Source of the DNA: Mesorhizobium_K quangtriensis | Lineage (GTDB): Bacteria > Pseudomonadota > Alphaproteobacteria > Rhizobiales > Rhizobiaceae | Length of the DNA stretch: 64,000 nt | Reading direction: 5' to 3' | Assembly (NCBI RefSeq): GCF_040081925.1 | Contig: NZ_JBEBMF010000001.1 | Coordinates: forward strand, 1,178,001 to 1,242,000 | In this document: positions 42,875 through 50,608 of the stretch, piece after piece | Layout: the number at the start of each line of letters is the position of its first letter | Numbering within the stretch: position 1 is the first letter of the stretch | The notes under the pieces: model-generated | Database searches by the model: none | What the model was told of the DNA's origin: nothing | What the model saw: only the letters and a program-made list of their open reading frames with translations | Made by a program: the position numbers and the translations under genes

Positions 42875-43555
42875 CTAGTCGGATGCCTTGCCCACCAACG
42901 TCGTCTCGCCTTCGCGAGGCATCACGGTCGGCAGCGGCTCGGCGCGTTCACCTTTCTGCTTCCTGCGGCGATATTTGCTCTGGTACTCCCGGCGCTGTTT
43001 TGCGACCTCATAAAGGACGATACCCGAACTGGTGCCGAGATTGAGGCTCTCGATCATACCGAACATCGGGATCGCGACGCACATCGCGCTGCGTTCGACT
43101 GCAAGCGGACTGATGCCGCGTGTTTCGCTGCCGAACCAGACAGCCAGTTTCGTCGGCTTTGTGTAGTCGCCTTCATGGAGATAGACGTTGGTCTTTCCTT
43201 TTACATGCGGAGACGTGACGATTGAGACGAAGCCCTTCTTTTCCAAGTGATCGAAGCATGCCTCGGTGTTGTCGAAACGTCTTACGAACGTCCATTTGAC
43301 CGCGGATACCGAGGTGCCCGAAAGCGACTTCCTTTCGCGCATGGCTTGCCAGTCGTCTGGAAGCGACTTGCGTGGATCGACGATATAGATTTTCTCCACA
43401 CCGAGCGCGTTGACGTTCCGGATGACCGTCCCGATGTTCTTGATGTCGTGAGGATCTTCCACAACTGCGATCAGGTTCTTGCAGCGAAACGACTTGATCG
43501 CATCCGCGCGTCTTCGGACTGAAGGTTTGGATTTTTTGGGCTCGATAGTTTCCAT
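42875..43555 (-). CDS. TrmH-family (SpoU) RNA 2'-O-methyltransferase
   Basis: The 226-residue protein has the knotted SpoU fold signatures: LIAVVEDPHDIKNIGTVIRN (motif 1, N-I-G-x-x-x-R), AVWFGSETRGISPLAV (motif 2, G-x-E-x-x-G) and CVAIPMFGMIESLNLGTSSG (motif 3, I-P-M-x-G-x-x-x-S-L-N). It transfers methyl from SAM to the ribose of tRNA or rRNA; the RNA target is not clear. The C-terminus is basic (YQSKYRRRKQKGE). It lies between the two arms of the repair cluster, but no functional link is shown. Confidence 0.93.
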   Translation of the reverse strand: METIEPKKSKPSVRRRADAIKSFRCKNLIAVVEDPHDIKNIGTVIRNVNALGVEKIYIVDPRKSLPDDWQAMRERKSLSGTSVSAVKWTFVRRFDNTEACFDHLEKKGFVSIVTSPHVKGKTNVYLHEGDYTKPTKLAVWFGSETRGISPLAVERSAMCVAIPMFGMIESLNLGTSSGIVLYEVAKQRREYQSKYRRRKQKGERAEPLPTVMPREGETTLVGKASD

Positions 43556-43655
43556 GCTGACTTCTTAACACGTGCAGGTTGTCCTTCAAGAGATGTGCGT
43601 CCAACGTTCCAATACAAGGTCTTGTGGCGGCTTAGGCCGCGAGGGGTAAGCGACC

Positions 43656-44567
43656 ATGGCCAAACCGCTCGACACATCTTCCGGCGACATTCTTGCCGAC
43701 CGCCGCGCCGACTATGCCGAGATGTTGTTTGGTTCCGGCGAGGCTCTGCCCGCCGCCGAACTCATGCTCGACGCGCTGGAACTGGCGCCAAACTGGGCGA
43801 TCGGCTGGTTCCGGCTCGGCGAGTTTCATGAGACCGCAGGAGACATGGAAGCCGCGGCCGAAGCCTGGCGCATGGCGCAAAAGCTCGACCCGGCAGACCG
43901 CGCCGGCGCTGCGCTCAAGCTTGCGCTCGCGGGCAAAGCCAGCGCGGCGGATGCGCCGCCATCGGCTTTCGTCGAGGCGCTGTTCGACCAGTATGCGGAA
44001 AAGTTCGACCATGCTCTGGTGGATACGCTTGGCTACCGCGTGCCGGAGTTTCTGGCGGACGCGATCGCGGCTGCGCATCCCGGCCGCTTCCAGCTGGCGC
44101 TCGACCTCGGTTGCGGCACCGGGCTGATGGGCGAGCGGTTAAGACCCGCCTGCGACCGGCTCGAAGGCTTCGACATCTCGGCGGAAATGCTGCGCAAGGC
44201 GCGCGCCAAGGGCGTCTACGATCGGCTGGAGAAGACCGACCTGCAGGCGTTTTCCTACGATGGACCGAAGGCCGACCTTGTGACGGCCGCCGATGTTTTC
44301 ATGTATGTCGGCGCGCTGGAGAGCGTGGTGAGGACGGTGGCCGGATTGCTCGCTGAGGACGGGCTTTTTGCTTTTTCGGTCGAGAAACTCGAGGCGATGG
44401 ATGGCTTCGCGCTGCAGTCGTCGCGGCGCTATGCACATGCGGAGGCTTATGTGCGGCGGGTGCTGGGGGAGACGGGATTCGCAGTCGTTTCGATGGAGGC
44501 GAAGATCATCCGGCAGGATCGCAACGAGCCGGTGACGGGACTGATTGTCGTGGCGGAGCGCAGGTAG
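43656..44567 (+). CDS. SAM-dependent methyltransferase with N-terminal TPR
   Basis: The 303-residue protein has two TPR-type helices at the N-terminus (AAELMLDALELAPNWAIGWF and DMEAAAEAWRMAQKLDPADR) and a class I methyltransferase domain starting with LALDLGCGTGLMGERLR (motif I, near residues 148-164) and continuing with GFDISAEMLRKARAKGVYD and ADLVTAADVFMYVG. This combination is common in alphaproteobacteria; the substrate is unknown, perhaps a protein or small molecule bound by the TPR part. A GAGGGGTAA site precedes the ATG. It diverges from the TrmH gene and ends just before a long palindrome. Confidence 0.88.
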   Translation: MAKPLDTSSGDILADRRADYAEMLFGSGEALPAAELMLDALELAPNWAIGWFRLGEFHETAGDMEAAAEAWRMAQKLDPADRAGAALKLALAGKASAADAPPSAFVEALFDQYAEKFDHALVDTLGYRVPEFLADAIAAAHPGRFQLALDLGCGTGLMGERLRPACDRLEGFDISAEMLRKARAKGVYDRLEKTDLQAFSYDGPKADLVTAADVFMYVGALESVVRTVAGLLAEDGLFAFSVEKLEAMDGFALQSSRRYAHAEAYVRRVLGETGFAVVSMEAKIIRQDRNEPVTGLIVVAERR

Positions 44568-44568
44568 C

Positions 44569-44713
44569 GCCATTTCCTCGCGCCCACGCAGGTGGGGGAG
44601 AGGTGCCGAGCATAGCGAGGCGGAGAGGGGGGACCCTACCGTCGCAAAGGCCCCCTCTCCGTCTCGCCTTTGGCGAGCCACCTCTCCCCCGCTTGCGGGG
44701 GAGAGGAAATGGC
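44569..44713. repeat. Long inverted-repeat intergenic element (~145 bp)
   Basis: The two ends (GCCATTTCCTC at 44569 and GAGGAAATGGC ending 44713) and the inner arms (GGTGGGGGAGAGGTG..GGCGGAGAGGGGG and its complement) pair over about 60 bases on each side with few mismatches and a short loop near 44641. The transcript would form a long hairpin. It resembles dispersed palindromic elements of rhizobial genomes. It lies between the methyltransferase and helicase genes and could separate their expression. Confidence 0.8.
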
Positions 44714-44784
44714 GCCCTTCATTCGATCCCCTTTTGTTCCATTTTCTTCTTGGCGTATTCCCGTCCCCGCGCTACCTCTGCTGC

Positions 44785-47319
44785 GTGACGCGACTGAAAA
44801 AGCCCAAGACCGACCCAGCCAAAACCGCCGCAACCCTGCCGGACCAGTTCATAAAATGGTTCGCGGAGAGGGGCTGGTCGCCGCGCGCGCACCAGATAGA
44901 GCTTCTGGGCAAGGCGCAGGCGGGCAAGTCGGTGCTGCTGATTGCACCGACAGGCGCGGGCAAGACGTTGGCCGGTTTCATGCCGACGCTCACCGACCTT
45001 GCTGTCAGGCCGAAGCGCAAGCCGGGCGAAGCGCGTCGCGGCATACACACACTTTATATCTCGCCGCTGAAGGCGCTGGCAGTCGATATCGAGCGCAACC
45101 TCGCCAAGCCGGTCGAGGAGATGGCGCTGCCGATCACGCTGGAGACGCGGACCGGCGACACGCCTGCCCACAAGCGCCAGCGCCAGAAGCTCGTACCGCC
45201 CGACATCCTGCTCACCACGCCGGAGCAACTCGCGCTTCTGATCGCCACGTCGGACGCGAAGCGCTTCTTCGAGGACCTGCGCTACGTCGTCTTCGACGAG
45301 CTGCATTCGCTGGTGACATCGAAACGCGGCCATCTCCTGTCCCTCGGGCTGGCGCGGTTGCGCGCCATCGTGCCCGGGCTGCAGGTCATCGGCCTTTCCG
45401 CCACGGTGGCCGACCCCGAAGAGCTGCGTCGCTGGCTCGTGCCGCAGGAGCCGCCGGGCGCGATGGCAGAGCTCATCACAGTTGCGGGCGGGGCCAGACC
45501 CGACGTGACGGTGCTGGATTCACGCGAGCGCGTACCGTGGCAGGGGCATTCGTCGCGCTACGCGATCCCCGAAATCTACGACCTCGTGAAGCAGCACCGC
45601 ACGACGCTGCTCTTCGTCAACACGCGAAGCCAGGCCGAGCTGCTGTTCGCGGAACTCTGGCGCATCAACGAGGACTCGCTGCCGATTGCTCTGCATCACG
45701 GCTCGCTCGACGTCAGCCAGCGCCGCCGTGTCGAGAAGGCGATGGAGACCAACAGCCTGCGCGCCATCGTCGCGACGTCGACGCTCGACCTCGGCATCGA
45801 CTGGGGCGATGTCGATCTTGTGATCCATGTCGGCGCGCCGAAGGGAGCGTCGCGGCTGGCCCAGCGCATCGGCCGCTCCAACCACCGCATGGACGAACCG
45901 TCCAAGGCGATCCTCGTACCGGCGAACCGCTTCGAGGTGCTGGAGTGCCGCGCCGCGCTCGAAGCCTCGACGATCGGAGCGCAGGACACGCCGCCGCTGC
46001 TGACAGGCGCGCTCGACGTCCTGGCGCAGCATGTGCTGGGGGTTGCCTGCGGCGCGCCTTTCGATCCCGACGATCTCTACCGCGAAGTCCTGACGGCGGC
46101 GCCTTATGCAGGGCTTGCGCGCGAAACCTTCGACCGCGTCGTCGACTTTGTCGCCACCGGCGGCTACGCGCTGAAGAGCTACGAGCGCTACGCCCGCATC
46201 CGCAAGACCAAGGAAGGCCTGTGGCGCGTCAGCCATCCGCGCATCGCCCAGCAATATCGCCTGAACGTCGGCACCATCATCGAGGTGCCGGCGCTGAACG
46301 TGCGCTATGTCAGGCAAGGCAAGGGACCGGTGGCGCGCGGCGGGCCGGTGCTCGGCAAGATCGAGGAAGCGTTTCTGGAGACGCTTGTCCATGGCGACAC
46401 CTTCCTGTTCGCCGGCAAGGTGCTGCGCTTCGAGGGCATCCGCGAAAACGAGTGCTATGTCTCCAACGCGCCCGGCTCGGACGCCAAGGTGCCATATTAC
46501 GGCGGCGGCAAGTTCCCGCTCTCGACCTATCTCGCCGACCAGGTGCGCGCCATGCTGGCGGATCCGAAGCGCTGGAAGGCGCTGCCAGAACAGGTCGCCG
46601 ACTGGCTGCGGCTGCAGGCGGAGTTCTCGGTCCTGCCGAAGCGTGGCGAGCTTCTGGTCGAGACGTTCCCCTATGGCGACCGCTTCTACATGGTCGCCTA
46701 TCCCTTCGAGGGCCGGCTGGCGCACCAGACGCTCGGCATGCTTTTGACGCGCCGGCTGGAGCGGGCCGGCGCCCGGCCGCTTGGCTTCGTCGCCACCGAC
46801 TACGTGCTCGGCGTCTGGGCGCTGGGCGACATGGGCACAATGTTCAAGAAGGGCAAGCCGTCGCTCGGCCAACTTTTCGACGAGGACATGCTGGGCGACG
46901 ATCTCGACGCATGGCTGGCCGATTCATGGATGCTGAAACGCACTTTCCGCGCCTGCGCGCAGATATCGGGCCTGATCGAAAAGCGTTTTCCCGGGCAGGA
47001 GAAGAGCGGCCGGCAGGTGACGGTGTCGGCCGACCTCATTTACGACGTCTTGCGCACGCATGAGCCGGACCACATCCTGCTGCAGGCGACGCGGGCCGAC
47101 GCTGCGGCTGGCCTGCTCGATGTCAGCAGGCTTGCCGACATGCTGTCGCGAATCAGGGGCCATATCGTGCATAAGGACCTCGACCGCATCTCGCCGCTGG
47201 CCGTTCCGATCATGCTTGAGGTCGGGCGCGAGCGGGTGGATGGCGAAGCCGGCGACTCGCTTTTGTCTGAAGCGGAAGACCTGATCGCCGAGGCAATGGG
47301 AAGCAAAGGGAACTTGTAG
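44785..47319 (+). CDS. Ligase-associated DNA-damage-response DEXH helicase (Lhr type)
   Basis: From the GTG at 44785 the protein has 844 residues. Helicase motifs are visible: Q-region PRAHQIELLGKAQAGK, motif I LLIAPTGAGKTLAGF (Lys60), motif II VVFDELHSL (Asp171), motif III GLSATVADPEELRRW, motif IV-V LALFVN/ATSTLDLGIDWGDVDL and motif VI QRIGRSNHRMD. The C-terminal part carries the Lhr-core winged-helix and DUF4145-like domains. It unwinds DNA 3'-5' with ATP in a repair pathway with the ligase, exonuclease and PdeM. A longer frame starts upstream but runs through the palindrome at 44569-44713; homology begins near 44800. Confidence 0.93.
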   Translation: MTRLKKPKTDPAKTAATLPDQFIKWFAERGWSPRAHQIELLGKAQAGKSVLLIAPTGAGKTLAGFMPTLTDLAVRPKRKPGEARRGIHTLYISPLKALAVDIERNLAKPVEEMALPITLETRTGDTPAHKRQRQKLVPPDILLTTPEQLALLIATSDAKRFFEDLRYVVFDELHSLVTSKRGHLLSLGLARLRAIVPGLQVIGLSATVADPEELRRWLVPQEPPGAMAELITVAGGARPDVTVLDSRERVPWQGHSSRYAIPEIYDLVKQHRTTLLFVNTRSQAELLFAELWRINEDSLPIALHHGSLDVSQRRRVEKAMETNSLRAIVATSTLDLGIDWGDVDLVIHVGAPKGASRLAQRIGRSNHRMDEPSKAILVPANRFEVLECRAALEASTIGAQDTPPLLTGALDVLAQHVLGVACGAPFDPDDLYREVLTAAPYAGLARETFDRVVDFVATGGYALKSYERYARIRKTKEGLWRVSHPRIAQQYRLNVGTIIEVPALNVRYVRQGKGPVARGGPVLGKIEEAFLETLVHGDTFLFAGKVLRFEGIRENECYVSNAPGSDAKVPYYGGGKFPLSTYLADQVRAMLADPKRWKALPEQVADWLRLQAEFSVLPKRGELLVETFPYGDRFYMVAYPFEGRLAHQTLGMLLTRRLERAGARPLGFVATDYVLGVWALGDMGTMFKKGKPSLGQLFDEDMLGDDLDAWLADSWMLKRTFRACAQISGLIEKRFPGQEKSGRQVTVSADLIYDVLRTHEPDHILLQATRADAAAGLLDVSRLADMLSRIRGHIVHKDLDRISPLAVPIMLEVGRERVDGEAGDSLLSEAEDLIAEAMGSKGNL

Positions 47320-47323
47320 GGAC

Positions 47324-48043
47324 GTGAGAGGGGCAGAGCCGATCTTTTTACCGGGTGAACCGCACGCCGCCGAGATTTCGGTGGCGGGGGAGGCTGCGCT
47401 TTGTGATCGACGCGGCGCGCTCTATTTCCCCGATCTCGGTATTCTCTGCGTCTCCGACCTGCATCTGGAGAAGGGCTCGTCGCTGGCGCGGCGCGGCATG
47501 CTGGTGCCGCCCTACGACACGGCCGCGACGCTGCTGCGTTTGCAGGCGGTCATCGACCATTACCGGCCGAAAACGGTCGTCAGCCTCGGCGACAGCTTCC
47601 ATGACGGCGAGGGCGCGTCGCGCCTGCCGAGCCAGATGCGGCTCGACCTGTCGGCGCTGATGGCGGGACGAGACTGGTTCTGGGTGTCGGGCAACCATGA
47701 CCCTCAGCCGCCCGCCGGTCTGCCGGGCGATACGGTTGAGACGCTGGCGGCGGGCAGGCTCACTTTCCGCCACGAGCCGTCTAAGAAGTCCGATCCCGGC
47801 GAGATCGCCGGACACCTTCATCCCTGCGCGCGCATCGTCCAGCGCGGCCGGTCAGTGCGCCGACGCTGCTTCGCCAGCGATGGGCTGCGCGTCGTCATGC
47901 CGGCCTTCGGTGCCTACACGGGTTCGCTGAATGTGCTCGACCGCGCCTATGCCGGCCTGTTCAACGCCGACGGCCTGTTCGCCTACATGATCGGCGCGAG
48001 CAAGGTGTTCGCGATTTCCGGCGCTATGCTGAGGCCGGGCTAA
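47324..48043 (+). CDS. pdeM: Ligase-associated endonuclease PdeM (metallophosphoesterase)
   Basis: The 239-residue protein begins at a GTG four bases after the helicase stop, so the two are coupled. Metallophosphoesterase motifs are complete: CVSDLHLEKGSS (D-x-H), VVSLGDSFHDGEG (G-D), WVSGNHDPQPP (G-N-H-D), and IAGHLHPCARI (G-H-x-H). The protein belongs to the PdeM branch found with Lhr helicase, ATP-dependent ligase and MBL exonuclease, thought to process DNA ends. Its last 4 bases overlap the convergent hypothetical gene. Confidence 0.92.
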   Translation: MRGAEPIFLPGEPHAAEISVAGEAALCDRRGALYFPDLGILCVSDLHLEKGSSLARRGMLVPPYDTAATLLRLQAVIDHYRPKTVVSLGDSFHDGEGASRLPSQMRLDLSALMAGRDWFWVSGNHDPQPPAGLPGDTVETLAAGRLTFRHEPSKKSDPGEIAGHLHPCARIVQRGRSVRRRCFASDGLRVVMPAFGAYTGSLNVLDRAYAGLFNADGLFAYMIGASKVFAISGAMLRPG

Positions 48044-48666
48044 CCAACGATCTGCAGATAGTCCTGCGACCGCATTGTATGCCATCGCTCTGGACGTTTG
48101 TCGCGACTGCCACCTTCAGAGGGGTGAGCGTAAATTCCAAGAAGAAAAGCGTACTCGTCGAGCAATGCAGCCGTCTGGTTGATATCTGTACGCTGGAAGC
48201 GCTCCGCATCAGAATCGAAAACGGCGTACAGCAACTCTATTCCCTCAATATCGATACTAAGTTTGGGATCACTCGGATCGGGGTGAATGCCAACCTTGAC
48301 TCCATCGAGCCCCCATACCCCTGAACTCAGCATCGCCGACGGTCGCCCCTCGATAGGGAGATCGTCAAGCGACAGCCCAAGGAGTTGGCAAAAACTGTGA
48401 AACTTTTTCCCTGTCAGAGCAGCAGGATCGATCTTCAGCCGCTCTATGTGGTGAGGTTGTTCAACCGAGAACGAAATCTCGAGTCCCGAATAGCCCCAAT
48501 CCAAAGGGAATTGGAAATCGTGGACATCGGTAACCCACCATCTTGGCGGTCCGATAAGGGCCGCGACGTCGAGCAATGTTAGGCCGAATGAGATCGGCCC
48601 TAAAGTGCCGGTCTGCAGAAATTTCCTTAGGAACGCGGTCCGGCGCTCAAAGCTGCGTCGAGCCAC
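48040..48666 (-). CDS. Hypothetical cytoplasmic protein (208 aa)
   Basis: The 208-residue protein has no membrane segment. It contains FLRKFLQTGTLGPISFGLTL then DVAALIGPPRWWVTD, a pattern (G-x-L-G-P-I, then an aromatic pair after L-G-P-P) that recalls SMI1/KNR4-like and other immunity-type small proteins. A middle block SIDIEGIELLYAVFDSDAER is strand-like. No toxin gene lies beside it, and base use is lower in GC than the flanking genes, suggesting acquisition. The role is unknown. It converges on pdeM with a 4-bp overlap. Confidence 0.6.
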   Translation of the reverse strand: MARRSFERRTAFLRKFLQTGTLGPISFGLTLLDVAALIGPPRWWVTDVHDFQFPLDWGYSGLEISFSVEQPHHIERLKIDPAALTGKKFHSFCQLLGLSLDDLPIEGRPSAMLSSGVWGLDGVKVGIHPDPSDPKLSIDIEGIELLYAVFDSDAERFQRTDINQTAALLDEYAFLLGIYAHPSEGGSRDKRPERWHTMRSQDYLQIVG

Positions 48667-48670
48667 TCGC

Positions 48671-49504
48671 TCAGTCTTTCCTGAACACGACCCGCCCCAG
48701 CCAGCCGGTCAGCACGGCAAGCGCGGTGGCGAGGATGCCGTAGGCAAAGCCGTGATTGCTCGAGAAGCGGTAGATCGTCTGCTCGAAACCGGCCTTCACG
48801 ATTGTGAGGTAGTCGGAGCTTTCGCTGATGAAGATACCGTTCTTGAACAGGAAGGCGCGCGCCTTGTGCGTCCCGACAGGCACGCTGGGCGAGAGCGGCA
48901 GCGATGCACGAAACAGACTCTGCGACAGGAATTCCACGCCGCCGACCCGCATGTTGAAAAGCCCGCTGGCTGCCTTGCGGTCGCGCAGCGCACTTCGGAA
49001 TTCGTCGATCGTGACGGGATTGCCTTCGCGGTCGAGCGGCTCGATGTGTAGATTGTCGGCCCCCAGCGACAGCCGCTTGTAGCTGGCCGCGTCCGTGATG
49101 TCCTGTGGCATGCGGGTGGTCGCCACCGAGTAGGACATCGGCACGTTGACGAAGGTTTCGGACGCCATGTTGATCCACATGCCGAGCACGCGGTCCTTGC
49201 GGCGCACGACGACCTCGCGCGCCGGTCCCTCCAGCACCACGACCACGTCGTAGCGCCCCTGCCGCGCGACCTGCGGATCGATATTTTCGACCGAGCCGAA
49301 GATCGTCAGGTCGGCTCCATCAAAGTCCGCAGTGATCTCGACGCGGTTGGTCGAAAGGCCGATCTGGATAGCCTCGCGACTGGTGTTCTGCTGCAGGGGT
49401 TCGCTCGAAAGCGGCGTCAGGCCTTCGAGCGAATCCTGTGCCGCGACCGGCGCCGCCGCTGAGGCGAGGATCAGGAAGAGTGCTGCGGTTGCGGCGCGGG
49501 TCAT
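48671..49504 (-). CDS. TIGR02186-family membrane protein
   Basis: The start MTRAATAALFLILASAAAPV at 49504 opens a signal peptide; the product has 277 residues. The large extracytoplasmic part (30-240) carries IQIGLSTNRVEITADFDGADL, VVVVLEGPAREVVVRRKDRV and MWINMASETFVNVPMSY, and a single C-terminal membrane helix (FAYGILATALAVLTGWLGR) anchors it. The family (TIGR02186) is known from alphaproteobacteria beside TauE/SafE permeases. The start is 1 base from the TauE stop, so the genes are an operon. Function is unknown; a link with sulfur-compound export is inferred from the neighbour. Confidence 0.9.
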   Translation of the reverse strand: MTRAATAALFLILASAAAPVAAQDSLEGLTPLSSEPLQQNTSREAIQIGLSTNRVEITADFDGADLTIFGSVENIDPQVARQGRYDVVVVLEGPAREVVVRRKDRVLGMWINMASETFVNVPMSYSVATTRMPQDITDAASYKRLSLGADNLHIEPLDREGNPVTIDEFRSALRDRKAASGLFNMRVGGVEFLSQSLFRASLPLSPSVPVGTHKARAFLFKNGIFISESSDYLTIVKAGFEQTIYRFSSNHGFAYGILATALAVLTGWLGRVVFRKD

Positions 49505-49505
49505 C

Positions 49506-50426
49506 TCAGTAACCCGGCGTCGCCAGCGAGTAGATGGAGTTCGGACGCACGAACAGGTCGAAGCCGAGACGCAGCGCCACCGCCAGCACGAGCAGCGCAA
49601 GCAGCGCCCGAAGCTGTTCGCCGCGCAGGCGCTGGCCCGCCTTGGCGCCATATTGCGCGCCGGCCACCCCGCCGATCATCAGCATGAAGGCGAGCACCAC
49701 GTCCACGGTGTAGTTCGTCGAGGCATGCACGATGGTCGTGAAGGCTGACACGAAGATGATCTGGAACAGCGAGGTGCCGACGACGACATTGGTCGGCACC
49801 TTCAGCAGGTAGATCAGCGCCGGCACCATGATGAAGCCGCCGCCGACGCCCATGATCGCCGACAGGAAGCCGATGCCCGCGCCGATGCCGATGACGGGGA
49901 TGACGCTGACGAAAAGCTTGGATGCGCGGAACCGCATCTTCAGCGGCAGGCGGTGAATCCAGTTGTGCTGGCCGGATTTCTTCAGCGTCGGCGCGGCGCC
50001 GTCGCGCGCACGGCGCAGTGCCCGCACGCTTTCCACGAGCATCAGCCCGCCGACCACGCCAAGCAGGACGACGTAGAGCAGCGAGATGAAGAGGTCGAGC
50101 TGGCCGACGGCGCGCAGGAGCGTGAAGACATAGATGCCGATGGTCGATCCCAGCACGCCGCCCGCCAGCAGCACCGTCCCCAGCTTGAAGTCGATCGTCC
50201 GCTTCTTCATGTGCGACAGCGCGCCGGAGAAGGAGGACGCAACCACCTGATTTGCGCCGGTCGCCACGGCGATCGCCGGGGGGATGTTGTAGAAGATCAG
50301 GAGCGGGGTGATAAGGAAGCCGCCTCCCACGCCGAACATGCCGGACAGGAACCCGACCGCCGCGCCCATCGCCAGCAGCACGAACAGGTTGACCGACATT
50401 TCAGCGATCGGCAGATAGATGCCCAC
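49506..50426 (-). CDS. Sulfite exporter TauE/SafE family permease
   Basis: The 306-residue protein has eight to nine hydrophobic segments with the duplicated family motif: MGAAVGFLSGMFGVGGGFLI (N-terminal half) and GIGFLSAIMGVGGGFIMVPA (C-terminal half). It is an inner-membrane permease for small sulfur-containing or organic anions; the substrate is not known here. An alternative start, MSVNLFVLLAMG at 50399, begins directly at the first helix. It is co-transcribed with the TIGR02186 gene downstream. Confidence 0.9.
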   Translation of the reverse strand: MGIYLPIAEMSVNLFVLLAMGAAVGFLSGMFGVGGGFLITPLLIFYNIPPAIAVATGANQVVASSFSGALSHMKKRTIDFKLGTVLLAGGVLGSTIGIYVFTLLRAVGQLDLFISLLYVVLLGVVGGLMLVESVRALRRARDGAAPTLKKSGQHNWIHRLPLKMRFRASKLFVSVIPVIGIGAGIGFLSAIMGVGGGFIMVPALIYLLKVPTNVVVGTSLFQIIFVSAFTTIVHASTNYTVDVVLAFMLMIGGVAGAQYGAKAGQRLRGEQLRALLALLVLAVALRLGFDLFVRPNSIYSLATPGY

Positions 50427-50571
50427 CTGAGATACGTCCCGATAACAAATGCGCCCGGCCGCCGTAGCGACCGAGGCGCGTTAGCCCGTCCTTGCGCCGA
50501 CAATGCGGCGAAGTCAAACTTCACCGCATTTGTAGAAATAAACGGTATCTCAATTGGTTAAACCATGTGTT

Positions 50572-50591
50572 GCCGGCCGCTGACGGCCGGC
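50572..50591 (-). terminator. Possible terminator of the podJ-like gene
   Basis: Perfect 8-base arms GCCGGCCG and CGGCCGGC around a 4-base loop lie 18 bases beyond the stop of the PodJ-like gene. No clear T-run follows on the reverse strand, so efficiency is uncertain. Confidence 0.45.
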
Positions 50592-50608
50592 TTGCGACGG
50601 TTGGAACG

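Noticed and set aside
44670..47063. A 797-codon plus-strand frame overlapping the helicase gene
   Set aside because: It is out of frame with the helicase motifs and is dominated by Arg, Ala and Gly, as expected for a shifted frame of GC-rich DNA.
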